Positions 7,978 through 16,162 of a stretch of DNA of 64,000 bases are shown here, in pieces (the stretch's first letter is position 1; each line of letters begins with the position of its first letter). The notes under the pieces were generated by a model. That model was not told the origin of the DNA. It made no database searches and saw nothing but the letters and a program-made list of their open reading frames with translations. The stretch spans positions 1 to 64,000 of the forward strand of contig CAAEUZ010000111.1 of the NCBI GenBank assembly GCA_900759385.1, in the 5' to 3' direction. Position numbers and translations under genes: made by a program. Source of the DNA: an uncultured Oscillospiraceae bacterium. Lineage in GTDB: Bacteria > Bacillota > Clostridia > Oscillospirales > Oscillospiraceae.

Positions 7978-8650
7978 AAACTAAGTGCAGCAGGAGCAGG
8001 GTTCAAAGTCCCATAGCTCCTGGGTAGAATGGAAGTTAAGAGCTTTGCGAGGCCTGGCGTTGATCAACGCCAGGTTTCGTTTTAACGTGGCGGGAGCGAC
8101 ATGGGACAGGTTTCTGCCCTTGGGACTCCCTCAGTAGGCCGCTGAGGTTCTCAACCGTCCCTTCCTGCCGTGCGCAGTACGGGTCGGCATGGACTTGCCC
8201 TTGCTGTATTTCCCGCGCGTTTCTCTGCTCCCATGGCTTTTCCCCTTGCGGTGCAGAACTTTCAGGTTCCCGTTTACAAGGTATTTCTCATAGATCCATC
8301 GGTAAATAGTCCTCCAGCTGGGCATCTTCAGCTCACACGGCGTGCAGGCTATCTGTTCAGGTGACCAGGTAGCCTTCAGCTTTTCCTCGTAGTAGGTGGG
8401 GATGTCGTACACAGTTGCGGCGGATCTCCCGCGATACCGTGCTCACGTTCCGACCGAGCAGCCTGGCGATCTCTCTGTAGCTCAGGCCATCGACGTAATA
8501 TTTTCGTATACAAGAGCGCTCTTCTATGGAAAGATGGTGGTAGTTCATACAGTCCCCTCCTGGTGCTTTGGCGGTGTGGTTACTCCATTCTACCACTTGG
8601 GGCTCTGTATGAACTCTTTTATTTCCCTAAAGTGTTGCGCTTGATAGTTT
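7978..8650 (-). mobile_element. Degenerate IS30-family element
   Basis: The ends carry imperfect inverted repeats: AAACTAAGTGCAGCA at 7978-7992, and at the right end AAACTATCAAGCGCAACA read on the minus strand. Between them lie only the beginning and end of an IS30 transposase. The element is about 670 bp instead of the usual 1-1.1 kb, so it cannot move on its own. Confidence 0.65.
7981..8548 (-). pseudogene. IS30-family transposase, internally deleted and frameshifted
   Basis: The 5' part from ATG 8548 (GGAGGGGACTGT upstream) encodes the IS30 N-terminal HTH: MNYHHLSIEERSCIRKYY, then SYREIARLLGRNVSTVSREI. The frame then shifts into a fragment with PTYYEEKLKATWSPEQIA and RTIYRWIYEKYL. The catalytic DDE core is missing. 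The 3' end resumes in two frames as ENLSGLLRE, then PKGRNLSHVAPATLKRNL and ARPRKALNFHSTQELWDF, ending at TAG 7981. At least two deletions and two frame changes are needed to explain it. Confidence 0.85.
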
Positions 8651-8670
8651 AATTCACCTGGGGATTAAAA

Positions 8671-9218
8671 CTACACTGCCATTACGTTTCCACTATTGAT
8701 GCCGGCAGAGGGCGCGTCCAGAGGAAGCCAGTCGAGCACCTCTTTAAGCTGAGCGCGCCAGAAGTCCCAGTTGTGCCCGCCGGAGGTCTGGGTCCAAGTC
8801 ACGTCCATACCTCCTTGCCGTAGGAAATCACACAGGCTGCGGTTGACAGGCAGCAGCGCGTCCTGTTCGCCGCAGGCCATGTAGAGCTTTGGCCAGAAAG
8901 CGCGCTCGCCATTCGTGGCCGCCTTCATTAGATTGAATGCCGTCCTTGGATTTCTGTCGGTTTCGGCGGCGAGCGCTATATCTCCGAACGCAGCGTGTTC
9001 GTCAAACAACGACCAGCCCGGTACTTGCTTCGGCGGGACTTCAAACATTTGCAGAGCACCTGAAAGCACGGCTATGCGACCGAAAGTAGAGTTTTAAACG
9101 GCCGTTTTTCCCGCTGCAAGCGGTCATAGGACATTATCTTGTCAGAGGGCAGAATGACTACGCAGGGGACGGTTCTCTTGAGGGCCTGAGAGAGAAATCG
9201 TACATGCAGAATGGCCAT
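8671..9218 (-). pseudogene. Esterase (tributyrin esterase-like), catalytic middle deleted
   Basis: Two fragments of one alpha/beta esterase abut. The start at 9218 follows the upstream stop as TGA-GTC-ATG and encodes MAILHVRFLSQALKRTVPCV and RLQREKRPFKTL, the usual N-terminus. The frame then breaks. From about 9100 another frame gives TFGRIAVLSGALQMF and runs to the natural end at 8671, with the catalytic His in SGGHNWDFWRAQL. Roughly 100 residues including the GxSxG nucleophile are gone. It was the third gene of the aldo-keto reductase operon. Confidence 0.8.
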
Positions 9219-9221
9219 GAC

Positions 9222-9908
9222 TCAGCCCTCGGCGGCTTTGTTTATGCAGGTTATGGCGTTGAGGCTGCGGGGATAGCCGATGTAGGGCAGGCACTGGGAG
9301 ACGACGCGGACGAGGAAAGCCTTGTCGTTGCCGAGGTTCATGTTGCCACCGGCGTGGGCCGTGAGCTGCGGTTCGCAGCCGCCCTGGGCGGCGAGAAAGC
9401 AGAAGGTTATCATCTCGCGCTGGGCCAGCGTAAGGCCCGTGCGGGTGTAGTAGTCGCCGAAGCAGTTGGCGGCGAGCCAGCGGTTGATGTGACCGGCCTT
9501 CCAGGCCTCCAGCATCTGCGCACCGAAAATGTCGGCCTGGGCCTGGGCGCCCTTTTCCAAACGGTCGGACATGGTGGTCGTGGCCTGCCCGGTAAGCGGC
9601 AGGGCGACGCCGCGCGCCGAGAGCACCTCGTTTGTCTTGTCCAGGAAGGGGCGCACACGGCCCATGCCGAGGTAGTCCACCGCCTGGTAGACAATTTCCT
9701 TGACCATGACGGGAGTGAGCCCGTCGTCCAGGGCGCGGCCGAGCTCATCGGCGAACTCGTCGAGGCCTTGGCAGCCGAGCAGCGTGGCCAGTATCGCCAT
9801 GTGGCGCGTCTCGCTGTCGAGCTGCTGCCCGGGCTCGTTGAACACCTCGTCAAAGGTGAAGTGTTCGTAGCGCTCGGCAAATTCGGGGTCTGTTTCACGG
9901 TAATTCAT
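9222..9908 (-). CDS. Carboxymuconolactone decarboxylase family protein (two-domain)
   Basis: A 228-residue AhpD-like/CMD fold protein from ATG 9908, which has AGGAGG upstream. The first half has ETRHMAILATLLGCQGLDEF and VMVKEIVYQAVDYLGMGRV; the second repeats the fold with LTLAQREMITFCFLAAQGGCEPQL. It follows an aldo-keto reductase by 13 bases in the same operon. Members are gamma-carboxymuconolactone decarboxylases or peroxidase-type redox proteins. The canonical CxxC of AhpD is absent, so the reaction here is not predicted. Confidence 0.85.
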   Translation of the reverse strand: MNYRETDPEFAERYEHFTFDEVFNEPGQQLDSETRHMAILATLLGCQGLDEFADELGRALDDGLTPVMVKEIVYQAVDYLGMGRVRPFLDKTNEVLSARGVALPLTGQATTTMSDRLEKGAQAQADIFGAQMLEAWKAGHINRWLAANCFGDYYTRTGLTLAQREMITFCFLAAQGGCEPQLTAHAGGNMNLGNDKAFLVRVVSQCLPYIGYPRSLNAITCINKAAEG

Positions 9909-9921
9909 ATATATCTCCTCC

Positions 9922-10959
9922 TTATATCTTCTGGTTCCCGGTTGACCACACGTGCTGCTCAGCGGAAGCGGCGGGGGTGTTCTGCGCCATGACGCCCACC
10001 AGGCGGTGCGGGACGTAGGGCTCCTCCAGATAGGCGCACTCATCCGCCGTCAGCTCGAGCTCCGCGGCCTTCGCAGGGCCGTCCACATGGTGCAGCTTCG
10101 TCGCGCCCGCGATGGGCGACGTCACCTTCGTCATCAGCCACGCGAGAGATACTTCGGTCATCGTCACGCCGCGAGAGTCCGCTATCTCGGCCACGCGGTT
10201 TATTATTACGGCGTCCTGCTGCGCCGTGGCGTCATATTTGAGCCGGGCGTAATCGTCCTCGACGAGGCGCTTGCTCGTCTCGCCGGGGTGCTTGCTGAGA
10301 CGTCCGCCTGCCAGGGAGCTATATGGCATCATGGCGATGTTGTCCTCGGCGCAGAGCTTTGCCATCTCGCGCTCCTCCTCGCGGAAGATGAGGTTGTAGT
10401 GGTTCTCGACGGCGACGAATTTGGCGAAGCCCTCGTGCTCGGCCAGGGCGTTGGCCTTGGCGAGCTGGTAGGCAAAGCAGTTGGAGATGCCTATATACCG
10501 CGCCTTGCCGGCTTTCACCACACGGTTGAGGCCGTCCATGATGTCGTGGAGAGGCACGCGGTAGTCCCACATGTGGTAGATGTACAGATCGACGTAGTCC
10601 ATGCCGAGGTTGCGCAGACTGGCGTCTATCATGGTCTCAATGTGCTGCTGGGCGGTGACGCCGCGCTCTACCTCCTCGTTGGTGAGCGGGAGGAACTTGG
10701 TGGCCACGACTACCTTGTCGCGGCTCGTGAAGTCGCGCAGCGCGCGGCCCAGGTACTGCTCGCTGGTGCCGCTCTGGTAGCCTATTGCGGTGTCAAAGAA
10801 GTTTATCCCCAGGTCGAGGCCGTGCTTTATTATCTCGCGGGTCATGTCCTCGTCCACCGTCCAGGTGTGCTGGCCGTGGGCAGCGTCGCCGAAGCCCATG
10901 CAGCCCATGCAGACGCGCGAGACGGTCAGGTCGGAATTGCCCAGTTTCGTGTATTTCAT
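9922..10959 (-). CDS. Aldo/keto reductase (AKR, YajO/Tas-like)
   Basis: A 345-residue NADPH-dependent aldo/keto reductase. The catalytic Asp is in NFFDTAIGYQSG near 55, with Tyr in AIGY, Lys in KVVVATKF near 84 and His in YIYHMWDY near 125. The C-terminal cofactor site is SPIAGATKLHHVDG. A MerR-like regulator gene lies just upstream on the same strand and the decarboxylase follows 13 bases downstream. Substrate unknown; likely a small aldehyde or ketone. Confidence 0.92.
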   Translation of the reverse strand: MKYTKLGNSDLTVSRVCMGCMGFGDAAHGQHTWTVDEDMTREIIKHGLDLGINFFDTAIGYQSGTSEQYLGRALRDFTSRDKVVVATKFLPLTNEEVERGVTAQQHIETMIDASLRNLGMDYVDLYIYHMWDYRVPLHDIMDGLNRVVKAGKARYIGISNCFAYQLAKANALAEHEGFAKFVAVENHYNLIFREEEREMAKLCAEDNIAMMPYSSLAGGRLSKHPGETSKRLVEDDYARLKYDATAQQDAVIINRVAEIADSRGVTMTEVSLAWLMTKVTSPIAGATKLHHVDGPAKAAELELTADECAYLEEPYVPHRLVGVMAQNTPAASAEQHVWSTGNQKI

Positions 10960-11024
10960 TGCCGTATCTCCTCACTTTGCCGGCCGCAGACGGCGTCCGC
11001 CTCCGGCCCATGTCTTATGCCCTA

Positions 11025-11053
11025 ATTATATCCCACGGCCGGAGCTATGTAAA
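11025..11053 (-). promoter_or_regulatory. Sigma-70 promoter of the aldo-keto reductase operon
   Basis: Minus strand TTTACA (11048-11053), 17-base spacer, TATAAT (11025-11030), about 65 bases before the ATG. The spacer is normal length, unlike the 19-base spacers used by MerR activators. Confidence 0.7.
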
Positions 11054-11131
11054 ATACCTATAATTTATGAATTGTAATACGAAGAGAGCATAATTAGAGA
11101 CGCAAAACGCGCTGTGAGAGGCAATGCGGAA

Positions 11132-11171
11132 TGACGGGAGCAGCGGTCGGTCACGGCCGCTGCTCCCGTCA
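11132..11171 (-). terminator. Terminator hairpin after the MerR-like gene
   Basis: A 15-bp perfect stem (TGACGGGAGCAGCGG with CCGCTGCTCCCGTCA) starts 3 bases past the merR-like stop. T-rich sequence (ATTTATTTTTC) lies on the plus side, so termination may be stronger for plus-strand transcripts. Confidence 0.55.
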
Positions 11172-11173
11172 AT

Positions 11174-11527
11174 TTATTTTTCGGCCTCTGGCGCAGCGCA
11201 TCTGAGCTCGCGCAAGAGATAATCCAGGCGGCTGATGGTCTCCTCCATGCCGTGTATGTCCTCCAGCGTCTCCCGGCGCTTGTGCTCCAGCATGGCGCAG
11301 AGCTCCGTGGTATTGGCGGGGCAGGGGTCCGTGCACAGGCGCATATATGTGTGCGTCTCCTCACTGCTGAAGCCGATGCTGCGCAGACTCATTATCCTGC
11401 TCATACAGCGCAGATCCGCCTCGCCGTACTGCCTGTGCTGAGAGCTGCCGGCCTGAACCATGCTGTCGTACTCGCGGATGATCTCCATGGGGACCATGTA
11501 GTGCTCGTGTATTTCCCTGTCAGTCAC
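11174..11527 (-). CDS. MerR-family-like transcriptional regulator
   Basis: A short 117-residue MerR relative. The wing and second helix are visible (MEIIREYDSM, YGEADLRCMSRIMSLRSIGF, SSEETHTYMRLC), followed by a coiled-coil (residues 75-110, EHKRRETLEDIHGMEETISR). The very N-terminal helix-turn-helix is weaker than usual, and there is no separate effector domain. Being next to an aldo-keto reductase operon fits the many MerR/AKR pairs known in bacteria. Control of that operon is inference. Confidence 0.75.
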   Translation of the reverse strand: MTDREIHEHYMVPMEIIREYDSMVQAGSSQHRQYGEADLRCMSRIMSLRSIGFSSEETHTYMRLCTDPCPANTTELCAMLEHKRRETLEDIHGMEETISRLDYLLRELRCAAPEAEK

Positions 11528-11591
11528 TGCCGCTCACCTGCCCTTGCCGTACGGGCCGGGACCCGCGGACGCTTTCTCCACAGCCATGTCC

Positions 11592-12443
11592 TCACGCACA
11601 GACCCGCTCGGCGGCAATGTGCAGCTCGCAGTGCGCCATGGGGTCGTCGATTATAATCTCGCCCGCCGCCGGGGCCGAAATTCGTCCCGCGTAGGGGTTC
11701 TTGATGCTGTCTATGGCCGTTGTCACCGTCGCCTCCACCTCAGACTTCTCAAAGGCGAGGTCGGTGTTTATCATCTCGCAGTCTATGAGCTTCAGCCCCT
11801 TGCAGTAGCACAGCGGCTGCGTGCCGATGATGCGGCAGCGCTCGAAGGTCACGTTCTCGCAGTACCAGGCCAGGTACTCGCCCTTAACCACGCTGTCGCG
11901 CACGACGACGTTCTTCGCGTGCCAGAAGGCGTCCTTGGTGTCGAACTCGCAGTTTTCAAAGACGGAGTTTTCGATGTACTGGAAGGAGTATTTGCCATTG
12001 AGCTTCACGCCTTTGAAGTGCAGGTCCCTCGAGCGCATCATGAAGTACTCGCTCTCAGCCGTGCAGTTTTCCATCTCGCAGCCGCGCACGCTCCAGCCGA
12101 ACTCCGGGGATACAATGTCGCAGCCGCGCATTTTGACGTCCGCGCACTCGCGCAGGGCCTTGATGCCGTGCATTTTCGTGTCCGTTATCTCAACGCCCTC
12201 GCTGTACCAGAGCGCGGCGCGGCACTTGTCCGTCAGCTCTGAGCCGCTTATCCTGAGGCCACGGTCGTGCCAGAACGGGTAGCGGAGGTTGAAAAAGCTG
12301 TTTTCGACCTGCACGTCCCGGCTCTCCTTGAGGGCGCTCTCGCCGTCCGCGGGGCCGTCAAAGGCGCAGCCGCGCACCAGCACGCCGTCGCTCCCGTAGA
12401 GCGCGCGCTCGGCGTCCATCGTCTTGTTTTCTATTATCGTCAT
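11592..12443 (-). CDS. DUF3737 family protein (right-handed beta-helix)
   Basis: A 283-residue protein with regularly spaced ENxxFxNxxFW-type turns (VENSFFNLRYPFWH, SVFENCEFDTKDAFWH, ENVTFERCRIIG), the pattern of a parallel beta-helix as in DUF3737. No signal peptide, so cytoplasmic. Its function is unknown. The start is preceded by AAGGAGCG. It is divergent from a LysR-type gene whose promoter overlaps a palindrome, so it is the likely target of that regulator. Confidence 0.85.
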   Translation of the reverse strand: MTIIENKTMDAERALYGSDGVLVRGCAFDGPADGESALKESRDVQVENSFFNLRYPFWHDRGLRISGSELTDKCRAALWYSEGVEITDTKMHGIKALRECADVKMRGCDIVSPEFGWSVRGCEMENCTAESEYFMMRSRDLHFKGVKLNGKYSFQYIENSVFENCEFDTKDAFWHAKNVVVRDSVVKGEYLAWYCENVTFERCRIIGTQPLCYCKGLKLIDCEMINTDLAFEKSEVEATVTTAIDSIKNPYAGRISAPAAGEIIIDDPMAHCELHIAAERVCA

Positions 12444-12552
12444 ATGTAAACGCTCCTTTTAATTAACGCGAAATGCCGCTTGTTCTTCCTAACCGGGTAC
12501 TATGCTACACCCACTGAGAGTAAATAGCAAATACTTAGATGTGATTGCGAGC

Positions 12553-12586
12553 GATAGTTGAAAACTATCACTTGCGATGCTATAAT
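12553..12586 (+). promoter_or_regulatory. lysR promoter overlapping a 7-3-7 palindrome
   Basis: TTGAAA (12558-12563), 17 bases, TATAAT (12581-12586). The -35 lies inside the perfect palindrome GATAGTT-GAA-AACTATC (12553-12569), a plausible LysR box for autoregulation and for control of the divergent DUF3737 gene. Confidence 0.7.
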
Positions 12587-12618
12587 AGCGCCGGAAACTT
12601 TTAAGGAGGCCGGCGCAT

Positions 12619-13509
12619 ATGGAGCTTCGCGTATTACAGTATTTTCTGGCCGTGGCGAGGGAGCAGAGCATCTCCCGCGCGGCGCAGTCGCTGCACCTCT
12701 CGCAGCCGACGCTCTCCACGCAGATAAAGGCCCTGGAGGAGGAGTTGGGCAAGAAGCTGCTGGACAGGGGCGTGTCCGGCTCGCGCAAGGTCACCCTGAC
12801 AGACGAGGGCATAATCCTGCGCAAGCGGGCCGAGGAGATACTCTCGCTGGTGAAGCGCACGGAGGATGAGATCACCCTCTCCGACCAGTTCGTCGCCGGC
12901 GACGTGTACATCGGGGCCGGGGAGACGGACGGCGTGCGCCTGCTCACCCGCGCCGCACAGCGGACGCAGGAGCGTTACCCGGACGTACACTTTCACATCT
13001 CCAGCGGCGACGGAGCGGACGTCACCGACGACCTGGACAAGGGGCTGACAGACTTCGGGCTTTTACTGCAGACGGTGGACATATCCAAGTATGATTGCAT
13101 AGAGCTGCCCGTGCGGGAGACCTGGGGCGTGCTGGTGCGGCGCGATTCGCCGCTGGCCGAACGCGACGCCATAACCCCGGAGGATCTTGTCGATCAGCCG
13201 CTCATTGTTTCGCGCCAGGCGTTTTCCGGCGCGCTGCTCTCCTCATGGCTGGGACGCGGCCTGGACACGCTCAACGTGGCGGCGACCTACAGCCTGCTCT
13301 ACAACGCCTCGCTCATGGTGGAGGAGGGCATGGGCTGCGCGCTGTGCCTGGACGGGATTATAAACACCTCGGGCGACAGTCCGCTGTGCTTCCGTCCGCT
13401 GGAGCCCGGGCTGGAGGTCAGCGTCTACTTCGTGTGGAAAAAGTACCGCTCCTTTTCAAAGGCGGCGGAGAAATACATGGAGGCGCTGCTGGCCATGCTG
13501 AAGGAATGA
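12619..13509 (+). CDS. LysR-family transcriptional regulator
   Basis: A 296-residue LTTR. The N-terminal winged helix is typical: MELRVLQYFLAVAREQSISR, AAQSLHLSQPTLSTQIKALE, then EELGKKLLDRGVSGSRKVTL. The effector domain (about 90-296) has the GxxDFGL segment and a late SLLYNASLMVEEGMGCALCL region. AAGGAGG precedes the ATG. It is divergent from the DUF3737 gene and upstream of a CatA-like gene; the co-inducer is unknown. Confidence 0.93.
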   Translation: MELRVLQYFLAVAREQSISRAAQSLHLSQPTLSTQIKALEEELGKKLLDRGVSGSRKVTLTDEGIILRKRAEEILSLVKRTEDEITLSDQFVAGDVYIGAGETDGVRLLTRAAQRTQERYPDVHFHISSGDGADVTDDLDKGLTDFGLLLQTVDISKYDCIELPVRETWGVLVRRDSPLAERDAITPEDLVDQPLIVSRQAFSGALLSSWLGRGLDTLNVAATYSLLYNASLMVEEGMGCALCLDGIINTSGDSPLCFRPLEPGLEVSVYFVWKKYRSFSKAAEKYMEALLAMLKE

Positions 13510-13546
13510 CGGTCCGTGCGCTGGATGAAAAGTTGAAAATCGCGCG

Positions 13547-13612
13547 TATAATACCGGGGGTGGAGGTGATACTGTGAAGATTGGCCTTGGCTGCGCTCCA
13601 TGCAGGGTCTGA
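13547..13612 (+). promoter_or_regulatory. Promoter -10 and 12-codon leader ORF upstream of cat-like gene
   Basis: TATAAT at 13547-13552 is followed after 7 bases by GGAGGTGAT, a near-perfect ribosome site, and a GTG-started ORF at 13574-13612 reading MKIGLGCAPCRV before TGA. No clear -35 is visible at 17 bases; TGGATG at 19 bases is the best. The layout matches the leader-peptide stage of translation attenuators found before inducible cat and erm genes. Confidence 0.45.
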
Positions 13613-13647
13613 CGGGACTTGTGTGGAGCAGAGATTGTATCCCGCGG

Positions 13648-13677
13648 CCTTGCATTTTTTCGGAGAAAATGCAAAGG
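13648..13677 (+). promoter_or_regulatory. Hairpin masking the cat ribosome-binding site
   Basis: CCTTGCATTTT pairs with AAAATGCAAAGG (one bulged A), an 11-bp stem with loop TTCGGAG. The descending arm includes AAAGG of the AAAGGAG ribosome site used by the acetyltransferase start at 13687, so folding would hide it. Confidence 0.5.
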
Positions 13678-13686
13678 AGAATGGAT

Positions 13687-14334
13687 ATGAACTACAAAAC
13701 AGTAGATATAAACACCTGGAGCAGGGGCGAGCTCTTCAGCTTCTACATGGACAGGATGCGCATAGTCATGAGCCTGACCGTGGATATCGACGTCACGGCC
13801 CTGGCCGGGTATGCAAAGCGAAACGGGCTGCGGTTTTACCCGGCCATGATCTGGGCCGTGTCCAAAGTCGTAAACGCCCACGACGAGTTCAAGTACGGCT
13901 GGGACGCGGAGGGCAGGCTGATAAAGTGGGATTTTATCTCCCCCAGCTACGCCTGCTTCCACAGTGACGATGAGAACTTCACAAAGGCGGTCACGCGCTT
14001 TTCCCCGGACCTCCAGGAGTTCCACGCCGGCTATCTGCGCGACCTGGAGCGCCGCTCCGGGCTCCGCGGCGTTGCTGCGGATCAGCCGCCGAACTTCTTT
14101 GACGTATCCTGCCTGCCCTGGGTCAGGTACAGGCACTGCGACATGCACGTGTTCGACGAGGGGAAGTTCCTGGCCCCGGTAGTTACCTGGGGCAAATACG
14201 AGGAGGAGGGCGGCCGGCTGATTATGCCGCTCACGATGAATATACATCACGCCGTGGCAGACGGCTATCATCTGTCCAGATTCTTTAATGAGGTGCAGGA
14301 ATTGATCGATTCTCTGCCAGGGAGGCCGGAATAA
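13687..14334 (+). CDS. CatA-like chloramphenicol acetyltransferase
   Basis: A 215-residue trimeric-type chloramphenicol O-acetyltransferase homologue from ATG 13687, the codon best spaced from AAAGGAG. The catalytic motif is NIHHAVADGYH near residue 185 (His base, Asp stabilising), and NFFDVSCLPW near 140 supplies the usual active-site Ser. Length fits CatA. It would transfer acetyl from acetyl-CoA to the 3-hydroxyl of chloramphenicol. CatA-like proteins in gut Clostridia are not all resistance enzymes, so activity is unproven. The stop overlaps the next start (TAATG). Confidence 0.85.
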   Translation: MNYKTVDINTWSRGELFSFYMDRMRIVMSLTVDIDVTALAGYAKRNGLRFYPAMIWAVSKVVNAHDEFKYGWDAEGRLIKWDFISPSYACFHSDDENFTKAVTRFSPDLQEFHAGYLRDLERRSGLRGVAADQPPNFFDVSCLPWVRYRHCDMHVFDEGKFLAPVVTWGKYEEEGGRLIMPLTMNIHHAVADGYHLSRFFNEVQELIDSLPGRPE

Positions 14335-14531
14335 TGAGAAAGTGTATTCGCTGCGGCAGCGACATGCAGGAGGGCTGCGCCGTCAAGGTGGAGGGCGGGG
14401 GTTATGGCATCGTCCTCTCCTCGGACGAGAACAAGCTCTTCGGCGGCCGGATGGGACGGCCCAAGGTTGCCATCTGCCCAAAGTGCGGCGAGGTGTCGCT
14501 GTACCTGGAGGATGTGAGTAAGCTCAAGTAG
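14334..14531 (+). CDS. Small zinc-ribbon protein
   Basis: A 65-residue protein with two CxxC knuckles, CIRCGSDM at 4-7 and CPKCGEVSL near 48, the pattern of the small nucleic-acid-binding zinc-ribbon (DUF6199-like) proteins. Its ATG overlaps the acetyltransferase stop by one base, so the two are co-translated. Function unknown; ends in a TAG. Confidence 0.75.
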   Translation: MRKCIRCGSDMQEGCAVKVEGGGYGIVLSSDENKLFGGRMGRPKVAICPKCGEVSLYLEDVSKLK

Positions 14532-14552
14532 GGCGAGATAGCAGAATACAGC

Positions 14553-14589
14553 TGCCCCCGGTGCAGGGGTGAAACCTGTACCGGGGGCA
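14553..14589 (+). terminator. Terminator hairpin after the cat/zinc-ribbon pair
   Basis: TGCCCCCGGTGCAGG pairs with CCTGTACCGGGGGCA over 15 bp. It is followed by only ATTTCTG on plus and AGCTGTATTC on minus, so efficiency is uncertain. It lies between convergent genes. Confidence 0.55.
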
Positions 14590-14636
14590 TTTCTGCGCCG
14601 TGACGCGCGGCTTACAGCCAGATTTCCGGGCGCGCT

Positions 14637-15449
14637 TTAATCGTCCCAGCCGTCGTCACTGTCGTCATCGTCATCATCCCAGACGTCGTTATCATCATCG
14701 TCCGTATCATCCCAATCATCGTCATCCCCGTCGTCGGCCCAGACGCCGTCATCGTCCGGGCCGTCGTCATCATCGTCCGTGTCAGCGATGTTCTGGGTGG
14801 GCGCGGGCGTGCTGGCAGCAGTGGGGGAGGGGGCCGGTGTGGGGGACGGTGTGGCCGCAGGCACGGGGATGGTGACCAGCGGCTCATCGCCGGTGCGTAT
14901 CACCGCGAAGGTGCCGTAGTGCTCTTCGAGCCCGGCGGCGGTGCCGCTCTGGGTTTCGTCGCGCCACTCGCCGCTGCCGCCGTCAACAGATACGGTCACC
15001 GTCCCGCCTTCAGCCAGCCAGCCGTCCTCTATGGAGCGGGCCACGAGAGCGTCCGCCGCCTCTGCGGCGTACATCCCGGAGTAGTCGAAGCCCTCCAGCA
15101 GGGCCTCGCCGTCGGCGTTCAGGGCGTTGGCCTCCAGCACGCGCTCGGTGCGGCTGAGCGTGAGCTCCACGTCCGGGTTTATGCTGAGCCTCATGGTACC
15201 GTAGGCCGCGTAGTTCGGCTGGTACCAGCCGAAGAACGCCAGGCAGAGGCAGGCCGCCATGGCCGCGCAGAGGGAGATTATCCGCGCTGCCCGCCGCGGG
15301 CTGCGCTCACGCGCGGGCATCTTCAATTCGATCACGTTGTCCACCCTGTCGCCGGGCTGGTAGTGCATGTTGGCGCACTTGACGCAGCGCCCGTCCTCGC
15401 CCAGGGCGACGCAATAGGCGGCGCGGGATTCCAGGATAAGATATTTCAC
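14637..15449 (-). CDS. RsgI-like anti-sigma-I factor with Asp/Trp-rich tail
   Basis: A 270-residue membrane anti-sigma protein. Residues 1-45 resemble the cytoplasmic RsgI domain; a transmembrane segment lies at about 57-76 (IISLCAAMAACLCLAFFGWY). The external part begins with the RsgI middle domain (RLSINPDVELTLSRTERVLE, ALNADGEALLEGFDYSG). A Pro/Thr/Ala linker and about 60 residues almost purely Asp and Trp follow. It overlaps the sigma gene by 4 bases (ATGA), the usual sigI-rsgI arrangement. Confidence 0.8.
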   Translation of the reverse strand: MKYLILESRAAYCVALGEDGRCVKCANMHYQPGDRVDNVIELKMPARERSPRRAARIISLCAAMAACLCLAFFGWYQPNYAAYGTMRLSINPDVELTLSRTERVLEANALNADGEALLEGFDYSGMYAAEAADALVARSIEDGWLAEGGTVTVSVDGGSGEWRDETQSGTAAGLEEHYGTFAVIRTGDEPLVTIPVPAATPSPTPAPSPTAASTPAPTQNIADTDDDDDGPDDDGVWADDGDDDDWDDTDDDDNDVWDDDDDDSDDGWDD

Positions 15450-16162
15450 TTTTTGTCCCTCCCGCTATCAAGCCTGCACAGATGTCCGCGGATAATCTCA
15501 AAGCCGTTGGTGAAGGCCAGCAGCATGGCGACGACGTATTTGCGGTGCCGCTCCAGCGTCTTGCGCTCCACGCCGGCGCCGGACGCGAGCTCGCCTATGG
15601 GCAGCCGGCCCGTCTTTTCCACGGCGGAGAGCAGCTCCGGCTGGGAGCGGGCGTAATTAAGCGCATCGAGGCAGGCGCGGAGTGTGCGCTCCTGTTTGGG
15701 GCAGTTGTCCGCCACATCCGAAAAGCTCAGGCCGAACTTTGCGAGCACCTGGGAGAACTCGGCTATCTCACCCTGCGCCGCCTCACGCATATCTACCTCG
15801 CCGATGCTGTCGCGCGTGTCCGGCAGCAGCTCCAGCAGCTCCGCGCCGTCCTCCGAGGCGCTCTCGTTGAGGGAGGCGTGGCCGCGGTGGCGGCTCTCGC
15901 TGCGGTGGTAATCGATGAGGCGGGAGCGGATGACCTTCGCCGCGTACTGGAGAAACGCCCCGCGATTCTTTTCATAGCCGAGCGCCGCCTCATAGAAGGC
16001 TAGCATGGCTATGCTCAGCTCATCCTCGCCGTCCCCGAAGCTGAGCTTGCGGGCCTCGGCGCGTATAAACCCCATGTACTGCTTTATCAGTCCGTCGGCG
16101 GCATTCGGGTCCGCTTTTGCTGCGTACACCAGAGTTACGATGTCCTGTGCTGTTCCGACCAT
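15446..16162 (-). CDS. sigI: SigI-like RNA polymerase sigma factor
   Basis: A 238-residue sigma-70-family factor of the SigI type. Region 2 is clear: NAADGLIKQYMGFIRAEARK near 20 and SIAMLAFYEAALGYEKNRGA followed by FLQYAAKVIRSRLIDYHR near 55-90. The C-terminal part carries a SigI-type region ending in IGELASGAGVERKTLERHRK. I chose ATG 16162 because AAGGGG lies 6 bases before it; the earlier ATG at 16168 is too close. It is cotranscribed with the RsgI homologue that should hold it inactive at the membrane. Confidence 0.82.
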   Translation of the reverse strand: MVGTAQDIVTLVYAAKADPNAADGLIKQYMGFIRAEARKLSFGDGEDELSIAMLAFYEAALGYEKNRGAFLQYAAKVIRSRLIDYHRSESRHRGHASLNESASEDGAELLELLPDTRDSIGEVDMREAAQGEIAEFSQVLAKFGLSFSDVADNCPKQERTLRACLDALNYARSQPELLSAVEKTGRLPIGELASGAGVERKTLERHRKYVVAMLLAFTNGFEIIRGHLCRLDSGRDKK

